56,641 nt of DNA from Flavobacteriales bacterium (GTDB taxonomy: Bacteria > Bacteroidota > Bacteroidia > Flavobacteriales > Flavobacteriaceae). Below are positions 9,024-17,493 of this stretch, piece after piece; position 1 is the first letter of the stretch, and the number at the start of each line of letters is the position of its first letter. Location: contig SGZB01000003.1 in the NCBI GenBank assembly GCA_004321735.1, forward strand, positions 1 through 56,641. The letters are read 5' to 3'. The position numbers were made by a program, and so were the translations under genes. The notes below the pieces were generated by a model, which had not been told where the DNA came from, made no database searches, and saw nothing but the letters and a program-made list of their open reading frames with translations.

Positions 9024-10933
9024 TAGAAATGATATCTCCTGAAAGTTTCCATGGCTTGATAATCTGCCATACCTAGCTTTCTATATTGTTTTGCTATATC
9101 TCTATTTCTCTCTTCAACTCTTTCCCAAAATTCTCTTTTATCTTCTCCTTGAAACATAACAGAATTGTTTTGTGATTTATGAAAAAATATAGATTTTCTT
9201 TTCTTTAATACTTGTTGTGGACTCATTGGAACTGCCATTTCGATTTCATGGATATCCCATTCATGCCATGCTCCTCTATAAAGCCAAACCCAACAATCTT
9301 TCATAAAAGACTCTTTTTTTAATTTTTTTAGTGCATTAAATAAGAGCTGTATACAAACAGCGTGTGTTCCATGAGGATCCGCTAAATCTCCTGCAGCATA
9401 AATCTGATGAGGTTTTATTTTAGATATTATATCTATCATTAAATTATCATCATTTTTGTTGGGTTTATTTTTATTTATTCTTCCAGTTTCATAAAATGGT
9501 AGTTTTAAAAAATGTACTTTACTGTCAACTAAACCAACATATCTGGTGGCAGCTAAAGCTTCTTTCTCTCTAATTTTACCCGCAATGTCTCGAACAGATC
9601 TATCCTCAATAATTTCATTATTGTCAACCAATAAGTTTATAGCTTTTTTAATTTTCTCTTCCTTTCCTTCACAAATATCTTTGTAAACCTCTAAAAATTT
9701 TAGAACCGAGTCATTGCTCACAGCAATATTTCCTGAAGTTTGGTATGCAACATGAACATCGTGCCCTTGGTCAACTAGTCGTTGAAAAGTTCCACCCATG
9801 GATATTACATCATCGTCAGGGTGTGGACTGAAAATTAAAACCTTCTTTCTTTTTGGATTTGCTCTCTCTGGCCTGTAAGTATCATCTGAGTTAGGTTTTC
9901 CACCAGGCCAGCCAGTTATTGATCGTTGTAATTTATTAAAGACCTCTAAATTTACATCGTGTATACTTTGTATAGCAGATAATTCAGATAAATGATTTTC
10001 GTTGTAATCACTAAGTGACAATCTTAATATTGATTTACCTGTTTTATTGCATAACCAATTTAGCGCTCTTGTTTTAGTTTGTTCATTCCATTGTATTTTG
10101 GAGCCTACAACCCATGGAGTTTCAATTTTAGTTAATTTAGATGCGCTACCATTATCGAGAACAAATGTTGTATTTTTATGTTTCTGAAGAAAGCTAGCTG
10201 TAACGTTCTGTGAGATTTTTGATTCTATTGACTTAAATATCATATCACTTTTATTCTCTCCCCAAGCAATCAGAACAATTCTTTTTGCTTTTAAAATTGT
10301 TGAGACACCCATTGTTATTGCTGTCTTTGGAACATTTTCAAAACCACCAAATGATTTAGAAGCATCCGTTCTAGTCAAATAGTCTAATTTAACTAGTCTT
10401 GTCTCTGAATTCAGACTTGAACCTGGCTCGTTAAAGCCAATATGACCTGTTCTTCCAATACCTAAAAGTTGAAAGTCTAATCCACCAAGCTTATTAATTT
10501 TTTCCTCGTAATTTTTACAAAATTGTTTTACTTTACTTTCTTTTAAATCGCCTTTTGGGATATTAATATTTTCCTCTGATATGTCGATATGATTAAATAA
10601 GTGTTCATACATAAATGAATGATAACTTTCTTTGTTACCAATACTCATTGGGTAATACTCGTCAAGATTAAATGTTATAACATTTTCAAAACTTAATCCT
10701 TCATTTTTATGGATCTTAACTAACTCTTCATAAATTGTAATGGGTGATGATCCAGTTGCAAGACCAATTACACAATTCTCTTTTTTACTATTTTTTTTCG
10801 TTATCAAGTCTGCTATTTCTCTTGCAACGGCTTTAGATCCATCAAGTGAGTTATTAAAAATTACATTATGAATTTTTTCAAAACTGGTTTCTTGATTTGA
10901 TCCTGGTGTTTTATACGTTAGTTCATTTATCAT
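9023..10933 (-). CDS. nagB: Glucosamine-6-phosphate deaminase fused to a PIG-L/LmbE-like domain
   Basis: A 636-residue two-domain cytoplasmic protein. Residues about 15-285 are NagB: GLATGSSPITIYEEL near 57, the catalytic region FNLDEYYPM near 88, and GIGRTGHIGFNEPGS near 158. This part converts glucosamine-6-P to fructose-6-P and ammonia. Residues about 365-630 resemble the PIG-L/LmbE deacetylase family, with the zinc motif SPHPDDDVISMGGT and a later DPHGTHAVC histidine segment. The same architecture is known in other Bacteroidetes. A natural reading is that the C-terminal domain removes an N-acyl group ahead of deamination, but its substrate is not proven. It overlaps the symporter gene by 11 bp. 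Confidence 0.93.
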   Translation of the reverse strand: MINELTYKTPGSNQETSFEKIHNVIFNNSLDGSKAVAREIADLITKKNSKKENCVIGLATGSSPITIYEELVKIHKNEGLSFENVITFNLDEYYPMSIGNKESYHSFMYEHLFNHIDISEENINIPKGDLKESKVKQFCKNYEEKINKLGGLDFQLLGIGRTGHIGFNEPGSSLNSETRLVKLDYLTRTDASKSFGGFENVPKTAITMGVSTILKAKRIVLIAWGENKSDMIFKSIESKISQNVTASFLQKHKNTTFVLDNGSASKLTKIETPWVVGSKIQWNEQTKTRALNWLCNKTGKSILRLSLSDYNENHLSELSAIQSIHDVNLEVFNKLQRSITGWPGGKPNSDDTYRPERANPKRKKVLIFSPHPDDDVISMGGTFQRLVDQGHDVHVAYQTSGNIAVSNDSVLKFLEVYKDICEGKEEKIKKAINLLVDNNEIIEDRSVRDIAGKIREKEALAATRYVGLVDSKVHFLKLPFYETGRINKNKPNKNDDNLMIDIISKIKPHQIYAAGDLADPHGTHAVCIQLLFNALKKLKKESFMKDCWVWLYRGAWHEWDIHEIEMAVPMSPQQVLKKRKSIFFHKSQNNSVMFQGEDKREFWERVEERNRDIAKQYRKLGMADYQAMETFRRYHF

Positions 10934-12722
10934 TGAAAAGAGTTTTTGAAAGATTAAACAATAATATAGAAAATATTATGGTTGATGATAGCAATATTAA
11001 TCCTAAATATAATTCTCCATAAATAAAGTATCCAGTAGAAAATAAAGCAGAATATATAGCAAGACATCCAACCAGCATACACAAAATTCCTCTTGGAACA
11101 GCCCAAGTTTTGTTATATCCTTTTTCATTTTTAAAATCTGGAAGGTTTATAATTCTTTTCCATCCAGGACCACCTGGTCTAGTTTTTTTATAAAACTCTA
11201 TTAGCTTTTGGTCATCATCAGGTTTGGTCAAAAAAGTCACTACTAACCATACAATAGTTGTAATCAAAACAATAACAGGGAATTTAAAATATGGTTCAAT
11301 AAAATTCTCATTAAAGATTGCCGAAGCAATTTTTTCATTAGAAAATAGAATTGAGATCAATCCTGAACTTAACATAGCAGCTATTTCACTCCATGCATTA
11401 ATTCTCCACCAAAACCATCTTAATATAAAAATTGAACCGGTCCCTGCACCAAACATTAAAATAATATCGAAAAGTTGATACGAGTTTGTTAAAGCGATAG
11501 CAAAAATTGAACTTATTATCATTAATATGACAACTGAAACTCTTCCCACATTTACTAATTCTTTTTCACTTGCATTCTTATTAATCAATTGTTTGTAAAA
11601 ATCATTTACGACATAAGATGAACCCCAATTTAAATGAGTGGAAATTGTGGACATGTATGCTGAAACTAAACTAGCTAATACAAACCCAAGCAACCCAGAT
11701 GGTAACAAAGTTAACATAGCTGGATAAGCTAAATCATGACCTATTTTATCTTCAACTACGTTTGGAAATGTCTCTCGTATTGAATCTAAATCTGGAAAAA
11801 TTATTAATGAAGCTAAAGCAACTAAAATCCATGGCCAAGGTCTTAAAGCATAATGCATTATATTAAAAAACAATGTAGCACCTAAGGCATGATTTTCACT
11901 TTTGGCAGCTAGCATCCTTTGTGCTATATAACCTCCCCCCCCAGGCTCAGCTCCAGGATACCATGAACTCCACCATTGAACAGCAAGTGGTATAACTAGT
12001 AGTGTCCAAAGAGTATACTCATCTGATAAATCAGGAAAAATTGAAACTTTAGATGATACAAGTTCATTCGATAGAATTCCAGACATTCCACCAACCTCAG
12101 GAAGATTTACTAGATAATAAGCAGCTCCAACAGCTCCAATCATTGCAGTAAAAAATAAAATAAAATCAGTGTAGACAACACCTCTAAATCCTCCAACTGA
12201 ACTAAAAATAAGTGTTACTCCACCAGCATACAATACTGTCTCAAGTGCTGAAATATCTAACATAATAGCTCCTATTTTGATTGCAGCTAATGTTACTCCA
12301 GCCATTGCCATAACATTAAAAATTATACCTAAATAAACAGATCTAAATCCTCTTAAAAAACGACCAGCCCATCCTGAATATCTCAATTCATAAAATTCCA
12401 TATCAGTATTTACATCTGATCTTCTCCAGAGTTTAGCATATACAAAAACCGTTAATAATCCAGTTAATAAAAAGATCCACCATACCCAATTACCAGAAAC
12501 ACCATTTTGACGAACTATGTCAGTGACTAAATTTGGTGTATCTGTTGAGAAAGTAGTAGCTACCATAGATAGCCCAAGTAACCACCACGGAAGAGTTCTT
12601 CCCGAGAGAAAATATTCTTTTGAGCTTTGTGATGATTTTTTTGAAACTGCAAAACCAATTGCGAGCACGAGTAAAAAGAAAAAGAGTATTATACCCTTAT
12701 CTAGGTCAGTTAGTTGTATCAT
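10923..12722 (-). CDS. Sodium/solute symporter (SSS family), probably sugar or amino-sugar
   Basis: A 599-residue SSS-family inner-membrane protein with about 13-14 helices. Typical features are SGRTLPWWLLGLSMVATTFS (residues about 41-60), the SLVSAYMSTISTHLNWGSSYV segment near 355-375 corresponding to the Na2-site helix, and RWFWWRINAWSE. Overlap with the NagB/PIG-L gene strongly suggests import of an amino sugar or its derivative, but specificity cannot be read from sequence. It follows the nucleotidyltransferase after 37 bp. Confidence 0.88.
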   Translation of the reverse strand: MIQLTDLDKGIILFFFLLVLAIGFAVSKKSSQSSKEYFLSGRTLPWWLLGLSMVATTFSTDTPNLVTDIVRQNGVSGNWVWWIFLLTGLLTVFVYAKLWRRSDVNTDMEFYELRYSGWAGRFLRGFRSVYLGIIFNVMAMAGVTLAAIKIGAIMLDISALETVLYAGGVTLIFSSVGGFRGVVYTDFILFFTAMIGAVGAAYYLVNLPEVGGMSGILSNELVSSKVSIFPDLSDEYTLWTLLVIPLAVQWWSSWYPGAEPGGGGYIAQRMLAAKSENHALGATLFFNIMHYALRPWPWILVALASLIIFPDLDSIRETFPNVVEDKIGHDLAYPAMLTLLPSGLLGFVLASLVSAYMSTISTHLNWGSSYVVNDFYKQLINKNASEKELVNVGRVSVVILMIISSIFAIALTNSYQLFDIILMFGAGTGSIFILRWFWWRINAWSEIAAMLSSGLISILFSNEKIASAIFNENFIEPYFKFPVIVLITTIVWLVVTFLTKPDDDQKLIEFYKKTRPGGPGWKRIINLPDFKNEKGYNKTWAVPRGILCMLVGCLAIYSALFSTGYFIYGELYLGLILLSSTIIFSILLFNLSKTLFNDK

Positions 12723-12759
12723 TTAAATAAAAATAGAAAATCATTTTGATTTTCCATAA

Positions 12760-13593
12760 TCATTCAAAAAATTTAGAAATAGTAATTATATCTGATTTTG
12801 AAGTTAAATCAGGTACATGCTCAGCTATTGGAATTCCTTTAACGTATGATTCTTTACTTTGAATCATGTTTATCATCGCAGTTGGGAGTTCTTTTTCATT
12901 TCTCACGGGATCAAAAGGACACTCTTCTAAAAATTTGAAAAACTTTGACCCTGAAAACTTAAACAAATTCATGTTTACTCTAACTTTTCCTTCTAAATCT
13001 AAATTATTGTTTACTTGCTCTGTTGTTGGCTTTTCAATTATGGCTTTTAAATTATTTTCATTATCCAACTTTACGACAGAAAAGGATGAGACTCTTTCCT
13101 TGGGAAAATCTAAACTATCTCTGTCGTATGATAAGAATGCATTGTCATAGTCATTTCCTTTAATCAATTTCAACGCTTCTTCAGAATACAGGTTATCACT
13201 ATTACAAACACAAAAAAAGGATTCTTTTAACTTTTCATTTTGTTCTAATGCCTGAAAAACAGCATCAGCTGTACCCATTGGTTTCTGTCTGTCATCAGGA
13301 ATGTGTTGAGTTGCATAACTTATATTAAGATTCAGTTCATCGTGAAACTTATCTACAGAATCTTTAAAATTTTTATAATCTTTTGAAACAACTAAAACGA
13401 CATTTTCAAATCCTGCATCAGAAATATTTTTTAATAAAAAATATATGAAAGGTTTATTATTTTTTCCAAAGGTAATGAGTGATTTACTTGTTTTATTAGC
13501 TTGTTCAAACTTAGAATGATCTAGTTTATCAGATTCTGATTTTTTCATTCTGGAAGACATTCCTCCAGCCATTACAATAATTGTATCAACCAT
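12760..13593 (-). CDS. NTP-dependent sugar-phosphate nucleotidyltransferase
   Basis: A 277-residue GT-A-fold nucleotidyltransferase. The N-terminal loop VMAGGMSSRM (residues 7-16) is the G-G-x-x-x-R NTP-binding signature, with the Lys after it in SLITFGKNNKPFIYFLL. The metal-binding CNSDNLYS is near 130 and the sugar-binding IIEKP near 188. It would couple NTP with a sugar-1-phosphate to give an NDP-sugar and pyrophosphate. Within the operon, between the sulfatase and the symporter, it may feed an imported sugar into NDP-sugar metabolism; the substrate is unknown. Confidence 0.78.
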   Translation of the reverse strand: MVDTIIVMAGGMSSRMKKSESDKLDHSKFEQANKTSKSLITFGKNNKPFIYFLLKNISDAGFENVVLVVSKDYKNFKDSVDKFHDELNLNISYATQHIPDDRQKPMGTADAVFQALEQNEKLKESFFCVCNSDNLYSEEALKLIKGNDYDNAFLSYDRDSLDFPKERVSSFSVVKLDNENNLKAIIEKPTTEQVNNNLDLEGKVRVNMNLFKFSGSKFFKFLEECPFDPVRNEKELPTAMINMIQSKESYVKGIPIAEHVPDLTSKSDIITISKFFE

Positions 13594-13611
13594 ACTGCAA
13601 ATATAAAATCG

Positions 13612-15120
13612 TTAATCTGAATCTAATGATTTTAAGTAGAAATTTTTAAGGGCTGGACGAGTTCTAGCTTCAATCAAAATTTTCTCAATTTTTTTCACAA
13701 TATCAGGGTGATTAATTGAGATATCATATAACTCTTTTGGGTCTTTTTCTAAATCAAACAATTCAAAATTATCATTTGCTTTTTGTAGGTTGGTTTTGAT
13801 TGCTTTCCATTTTCCATATCTTAATGCTTGCTGACCACCTCTACTTGCGAATTCCCAATATAAATATTCATGTTTAGGTTGCTTATTATTCAATATCGTC
13901 GGTAGATAACTTAATCCATCAATATAATTGGGTTTATTTAATTTAAGCAAGTCTAAAACAGTTGCATAAAAATCCTGAAATGAAGAAATATGATTTGAAA
14001 CTCTTTTTTCTTTAATATTTCTTGGCCAATGCACTATCATTGGAACTCTTATACCTCCTTCATAAACTTTTCCTTTAACTCTTTGAGGATGATTATTCAG
14101 GAAACCTGTGCTTTCAAAATAATTCAAATCAAGAGGTTGAACGTAAGATGGTCCATTATCACTTGTAAAAATGATTATAGTATTTTCATATTGCCCTGTC
14201 TCTTTTAAAACAGAGACCAATTCGCCAACTTGTTCATCCAAATATGATATCATAGCAGCATATGTTGCTTTGGGATATTGATTAGGATAATAAGCCCTAC
14301 CAACATAAGGTTCTTCCTCACCAATTTTTTTTCTGTAATAATCAACCCATTTTTTAGGTGCTTGCAAGGGAAGGTGAGGTATTGGAGATGCATAATATAA
14401 AAAGAATGGTTTATTATTTTCATCTCTTAAAAATTCTATAGCTTTTTGATGCATTAATGTTGGTGCATAATCTTTTTGATTATATTTTTCATAAGAGATT
14501 TCATCGTTTACATCTGCATCTATGGCTAAACCTTCCTGTTTAGTTACAATATAATTGTCTAGAAAATCTCTTTCTTCATTATTCCATAAATGTGTAGGAT
14601 AAAAAGTATGGGCTTGTCTTTGACAATTATATCCATAAAAAAAATCAAATCCTTTTTTATTTGGAACGCTGTTAGTATGTGGAGCACCCAAACCCCATTT
14701 GCCAACCATTCCTGTTTTATAACCATTTTTTTGTAGAACATTAGCTACTGTCAATGTTGAATCTGGTAAAGGTCTTTGACCTTCTAGCTCAGGATTATCA
14801 AGCATAGATTGGAAACTCCACACATTTCCTCTTTCATTCCACTCACCATTATCCCTAATATATGTATGACCACTGTGTTGTCCTGTCATTAAAACACTTC
14901 TTGATGGAGCGCAAACTGGGGAGCCGGAGTAGTGATCAGTAAATAAGATTCCTTTTTCAGCTAAAGAATCTATATTTGGGGTTTCAATTATTTTTTGACC
15001 ATAAACACCAACTTCACCATATCCAAGATCATCAGCAAGAATATAAATTATATTTGGGTTTTCACTCTTTTTAGAACATCCATATGAAAATAATATCAGT
15101 ATAAATAGTATTATACGCAT
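13612..15120 (-). CDS. Lipoprotein arylsulfatase-type sulfatase (Cys-type)
   Basis: A type I sulfatase of about 502 residues. I prefer the ATG at 15118-15120 over a GTG two codons earlier because it gives a clean lipoprotein signal (RIILFILILFSYGC). The metal-binding YILADDLGYGEVG follows, then the modification motif CAPSR within SPVCAPSRSVLMTG (Cys near residue 70), KTGMVGKWGLG, and FTSDNGP near 325. The Cys must be turned into formylglycine, and a matching FGE lies about 2.4 kb away. It probably removes sulfate from a glycan or glycoside at the cell envelope. It heads the minus-strand operon that includes nagB. Confidence 0.9.
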   Translation of the reverse strand: MRIILFILILFSYGCSKKSENPNIIYILADDLGYGEVGVYGQKIIETPNIDSLAEKGILFTDHYSGSPVCAPSRSVLMTGQHSGHTYIRDNGEWNERGNVWSFQSMLDNPELEGQRPLPDSTLTVANVLQKNGYKTGMVGKWGLGAPHTNSVPNKKGFDFFYGYNCQRQAHTFYPTHLWNNEERDFLDNYIVTKQEGLAIDADVNDEISYEKYNQKDYAPTLMHQKAIEFLRDENNKPFFLYYASPIPHLPLQAPKKWVDYYRKKIGEEEPYVGRAYYPNQYPKATYAAMISYLDEQVGELVSVLKETGQYENTIIIFTSDNGPSYVQPLDLNYFESTGFLNNHPQRVKGKVYEGGIRVPMIVHWPRNIKEKRVSNHISSFQDFYATVLDLLKLNKPNYIDGLSYLPTILNNKQPKHEYLYWEFASRGGQQALRYGKWKAIKTNLQKANDNFELFDLEKDPKELYDISINHPDIVKKIEKILIEARTRPALKNFYLKSLDSD

Positions 15121-15166
15121 AATCACTAAATTTATAAATATTTAAGTTAAGGTTATTCGTGAAATA

Positions 15167-16480
15167 ATGATAAATGGGTTCTCAAAATTTTCAAAAAAAG
15201 AAAAAATAAACTGGTTATTTGAAAATTACTTTCATGGAGATTTTAGTGCAAAGGATATAATTGAAAAATATTTAAATTCTGATGATGAGATTCAGAAAAT
15301 ACATGACGAGCTCTCTGAAAATACAATATCAAATTTTTATCTGCCACTCGGTGTTGCTCCTAATTTTTTAATTAACAATAAAGATTTTGTTATACCTATG
15401 GCTATTGAAGAAAGTTCGGTAGTAGCAGCAGCATCCAAATCTGCTAAATTTTGGTACTCTAGAGGTGGTTTCAAAACCGAAGTAATCAAATTTAAAAAAA
15501 CTGGGCAAGTACATTTTAAATTTTATGGAAATGAAAGTAGTTTGGAAGCTTTTTTTGAAATTATTAAGGACAAACTTCTCAGTGAATGTTCAGATATTAC
15601 AAAAAACATGCAGAAAAGAGGTGGTGGAATTTCTGCAATTAATCTTAAAAATGAATCCTCGGCTGTTAAAAATTATTATCAAATTAATGTAGAATTTGAT
15701 ACCGTAGATTCTATGGGCGCAAATTTTATAAACTCATGCCTGGAAAAAATATCTCAATCCTTTGAAAATGAGTTTAAAACTTATACTGGATTTTCTAAAG
15801 ATGATCAACTAGAGATTATCATGAGTATACTTTCAAATCATACACCTGAATGTTTAGTTAGAGCTGAAGTTAGTTGTAAAATAGAAGACTTGGAAAGCAA
15901 GGAAATAACTAATTCTAAATTATTTGCTAATAAGTTTATTGATGCGGTTGAAATAGCTGAAAATAATATTTCAAGAGCTGTAACTCATAATAAAGGAATA
16001 ATGAACGGAATTGATTCAGTAGTGATTGCTACTGGTAACGATTTTAGAGCAGTAGAAGCATCTGCTCATTCATATGCATCAATAACTGGAAAATACACAA
16101 GTCTTTCACATGCTAAGATTGTTGATGAACAATTTACTTTCTGGATGGAATTACCGTTATCAATTGGAACTGTTGGAGGAATTACTAATATTCATCCTTT
16201 AGTAAAATGGTGTTTGCAACTTCTAGGAAATCCATCAGCAAAAGAACTTATGGGTATAATAGCAGCCTCAGGTTTAGCTCAAAATTTTGCAGCTGTTAAA
16301 TCTCTTGTTACTGAGGGAATTCAAGCTGGGCACATGAAAATGCATTTAAATAACATTTTGAATAGTTTAAATGCATCAAATTTGGAGAAACAAAAAATTA
16401 CACAAATACTTAATGGTAGTGATATTTCATATAGTTTAGTTGATCAAACTCTTCAAAATTTGAGAAAAAGTGAAGGTTAA
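15167..16480 (+). CDS. mvaA: Hydroxymethylglutaryl-CoA reductase, class II
   Basis: A 437-residue class II HMG-CoA reductase interconverting HMG-CoA and mevalonate. Marks are the catalytic-Glu segment ENTISNFYLPLGVAPNF near residue 52, AIEESSVVAAASKSAKFW near 80, the DSMGANFIN motif near 180, GNDFRAVEASAHSYA near 290, and a C-terminal GIQAGHMKMH that holds the catalytic His. There is no membrane anchor. It overlaps the next gene by 11 bp. In Bacteroidota this enzyme normally serves isoprenoid synthesis, despite the degradative label given to class II. Confidence 0.95.
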   Translation: MINGFSKFSKKEKINWLFENYFHGDFSAKDIIEKYLNSDDEIQKIHDELSENTISNFYLPLGVAPNFLINNKDFVIPMAIEESSVVAAASKSAKFWYSRGGFKTEVIKFKKTGQVHFKFYGNESSLEAFFEIIKDKLLSECSDITKNMQKRGGGISAINLKNESSAVKNYYQINVEFDTVDSMGANFINSCLEKISQSFENEFKTYTGFSKDDQLEIIMSILSNHTPECLVRAEVSCKIEDLESKEITNSKLFANKFIDAVEIAENNISRAVTHNKGIMNGIDSVVIATGNDFRAVEASAHSYASITGKYTSLSHAKIVDEQFTFWMELPLSIGTVGGITNIHPLVKWCLQLLGNPSAKELMGIIAASGLAQNFAAVKSLVTEGIQAGHMKMHLNNILNSLNASNLEKQKITQILNGSDISYSLVDQTLQNLRKSEG

Positions 16481-17369
16481 ATTCAAAAGCAATGGCAAAC
16501 TATTATTATCCGGCGAATATTTAGTTCTGAAGGGTGCTAAATCCTTATCAATCCCAACTAAATTTTCCCAAACTTTAGAGGTTTCTAACAATTCATCGGG
16601 AAAACTAAGGTGGGAAAGTTATGATCAAAAAAGAAAAATTTGGTTTGATCTAAATTTTGATTTAAATAAGGAATGGAATTTAAAATCTTTTAAAGAAAAC
16701 AAATTATTGTTTAAAACATTAAGTGCCATAAAAAGAAAAAATCCAGAATTATTTTCAAAAGGAGTTTCATTTAAAACTACAATGGATTTTAATAGAAATT
16801 GGGGTCTTGGATCATCTTCAAGTTTAATAAACAATTTAGCAACTTGGGCTAACCTTGATAAATTTAAACTTTATTGGAATGTTACGAATGGTAGTGGATA
16901 TGATTTAGCTTCATCTTCAACCAATAAACCTATAGTTTATAAATTAAGTGATAAAAAAAATCCATATTATAGAGAAGTGAATTTTAATCCTCCTTTTAAG
17001 AACAACCTATATTTTATTTACTTGGGTAATAAACAAAATACTTACAATGAGATTTTAAATTTCAATGAATTAAAAGTTAAAGAAAAATCAATTTTAAAAG
17101 TTAGTAGCATAACAGAAAAAATTTTGAATTGTGATTCATTTGAAGATTTTAAATCACTTATTAAAGAACATGAAGGAATTCTATCTCAACTTTTAAAAAG
17201 AGAAACTGTTAAGGATTTATACTTTAAAGATTATTTAGGTGAAATTAAAAGTCTTGGAGCATGGGGTGGAGATTTTATTCTAGCTGCAGGTGATCAAAAC
17301 TCAAAAACCTATTTTAACAACTTAGGCTATAATGTAGTTTTTACCTTCGATGAGCTGATAAAAAGTTGA
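16470..17369 (+). CDS. GYDIA-family GHMP kinase (mevalonate-pathway type)
   Basis: A 299-residue GHMP-superfamily kinase. The N-terminus reads KLLLSGEYLVLKGAKSLSIP, the ATP loop is GLGSSSSLIN near 112-121, the GYDLASSST segment near 143 is the signature of the Bacteroidota GYDIA group, and the C-terminal motif III appears as LGAWGGDFILA near 262. It overlaps HMG-CoA reductase by 11 bp, so a role as mevalonate or phosphomevalonate kinase is likely; which step cannot be decided from sequence. A strong hairpin terminator follows after about 80 bp. Confidence 0.82.
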   Translation: MKVKFKSNGKLLLSGEYLVLKGAKSLSIPTKFSQTLEVSNNSSGKLRWESYDQKRKIWFDLNFDLNKEWNLKSFKENKLLFKTLSAIKRKNPELFSKGVSFKTTMDFNRNWGLGSSSSLINNLATWANLDKFKLYWNVTNGSGYDLASSSTNKPIVYKLSDKKNPYYREVNFNPPFKNNLYFIYLGNKQNTYNEILNFNELKVKEKSILKVSSITEKILNCDSFEDFKSLIKEHEGILSQLLKRETVKDLYFKDYLGEIKSLGAWGGDFILAAGDQNSKTYFNNLGYNVVFTFDELIKS

Positions 17370-17382
17370 TTGGAATTTAAGT

Positions 17383-17399
17383 TTGGCACGATTAATGAA
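17383..17399 (+). promoter_or_regulatory. Possible sigma-54-type -24/-12 element (partial match)
   Basis: TTGGCACG at 17383-17390 is a full match to the sigma-54 -24 half. The -12 half, in the correct register, reads ATGA rather than TTGC, so only the T and G are kept. It lies 14 bp after the kinase stop and is followed by an 80-nt spacer closing in a terminator, not by a coding region on this strand. Confidence 0.28.
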
Positions 17400-17409
17400 A
17401 AGTTATTAA

Positions 17410-17493
17410 TACAGAAAGTATACAATATTTTTTGGTTAGTTGTTGTTTTAAATGCCCATTCAATCTCAAACTGTATGGGCATTTACTTTTTTA
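17410..17493 (+). ncRNA. Candidate small RNA between convergent genes
   Basis: No ORF is seen here. A transcript starting 12 nt after the -12-like box would run through an AT-rich stretch and end at the hairpin-plus-T tail at 17450-17493. All other convergent pairs in the window overlap, so this 113-bp spacer is an exception that may hold a gene. It could equally be just the 3' UTR and terminator of the kinase operon. Confidence 0.25.
17450..17493 (+). terminator. Rho-independent terminator after mvaA-GHMP kinase
   Basis: Perfect 10-bp stem AAATGCCCAT (17450-17459) with ATGGGCATTT (17475-17484), 15-nt loop, followed by a T-rich tail including T6. The 3' arm overlaps the stop codon of the convergent FGE gene. 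The T tract is on the plus-strand side, so termination of the plus-strand genes is the better reading. Confidence 0.75.
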
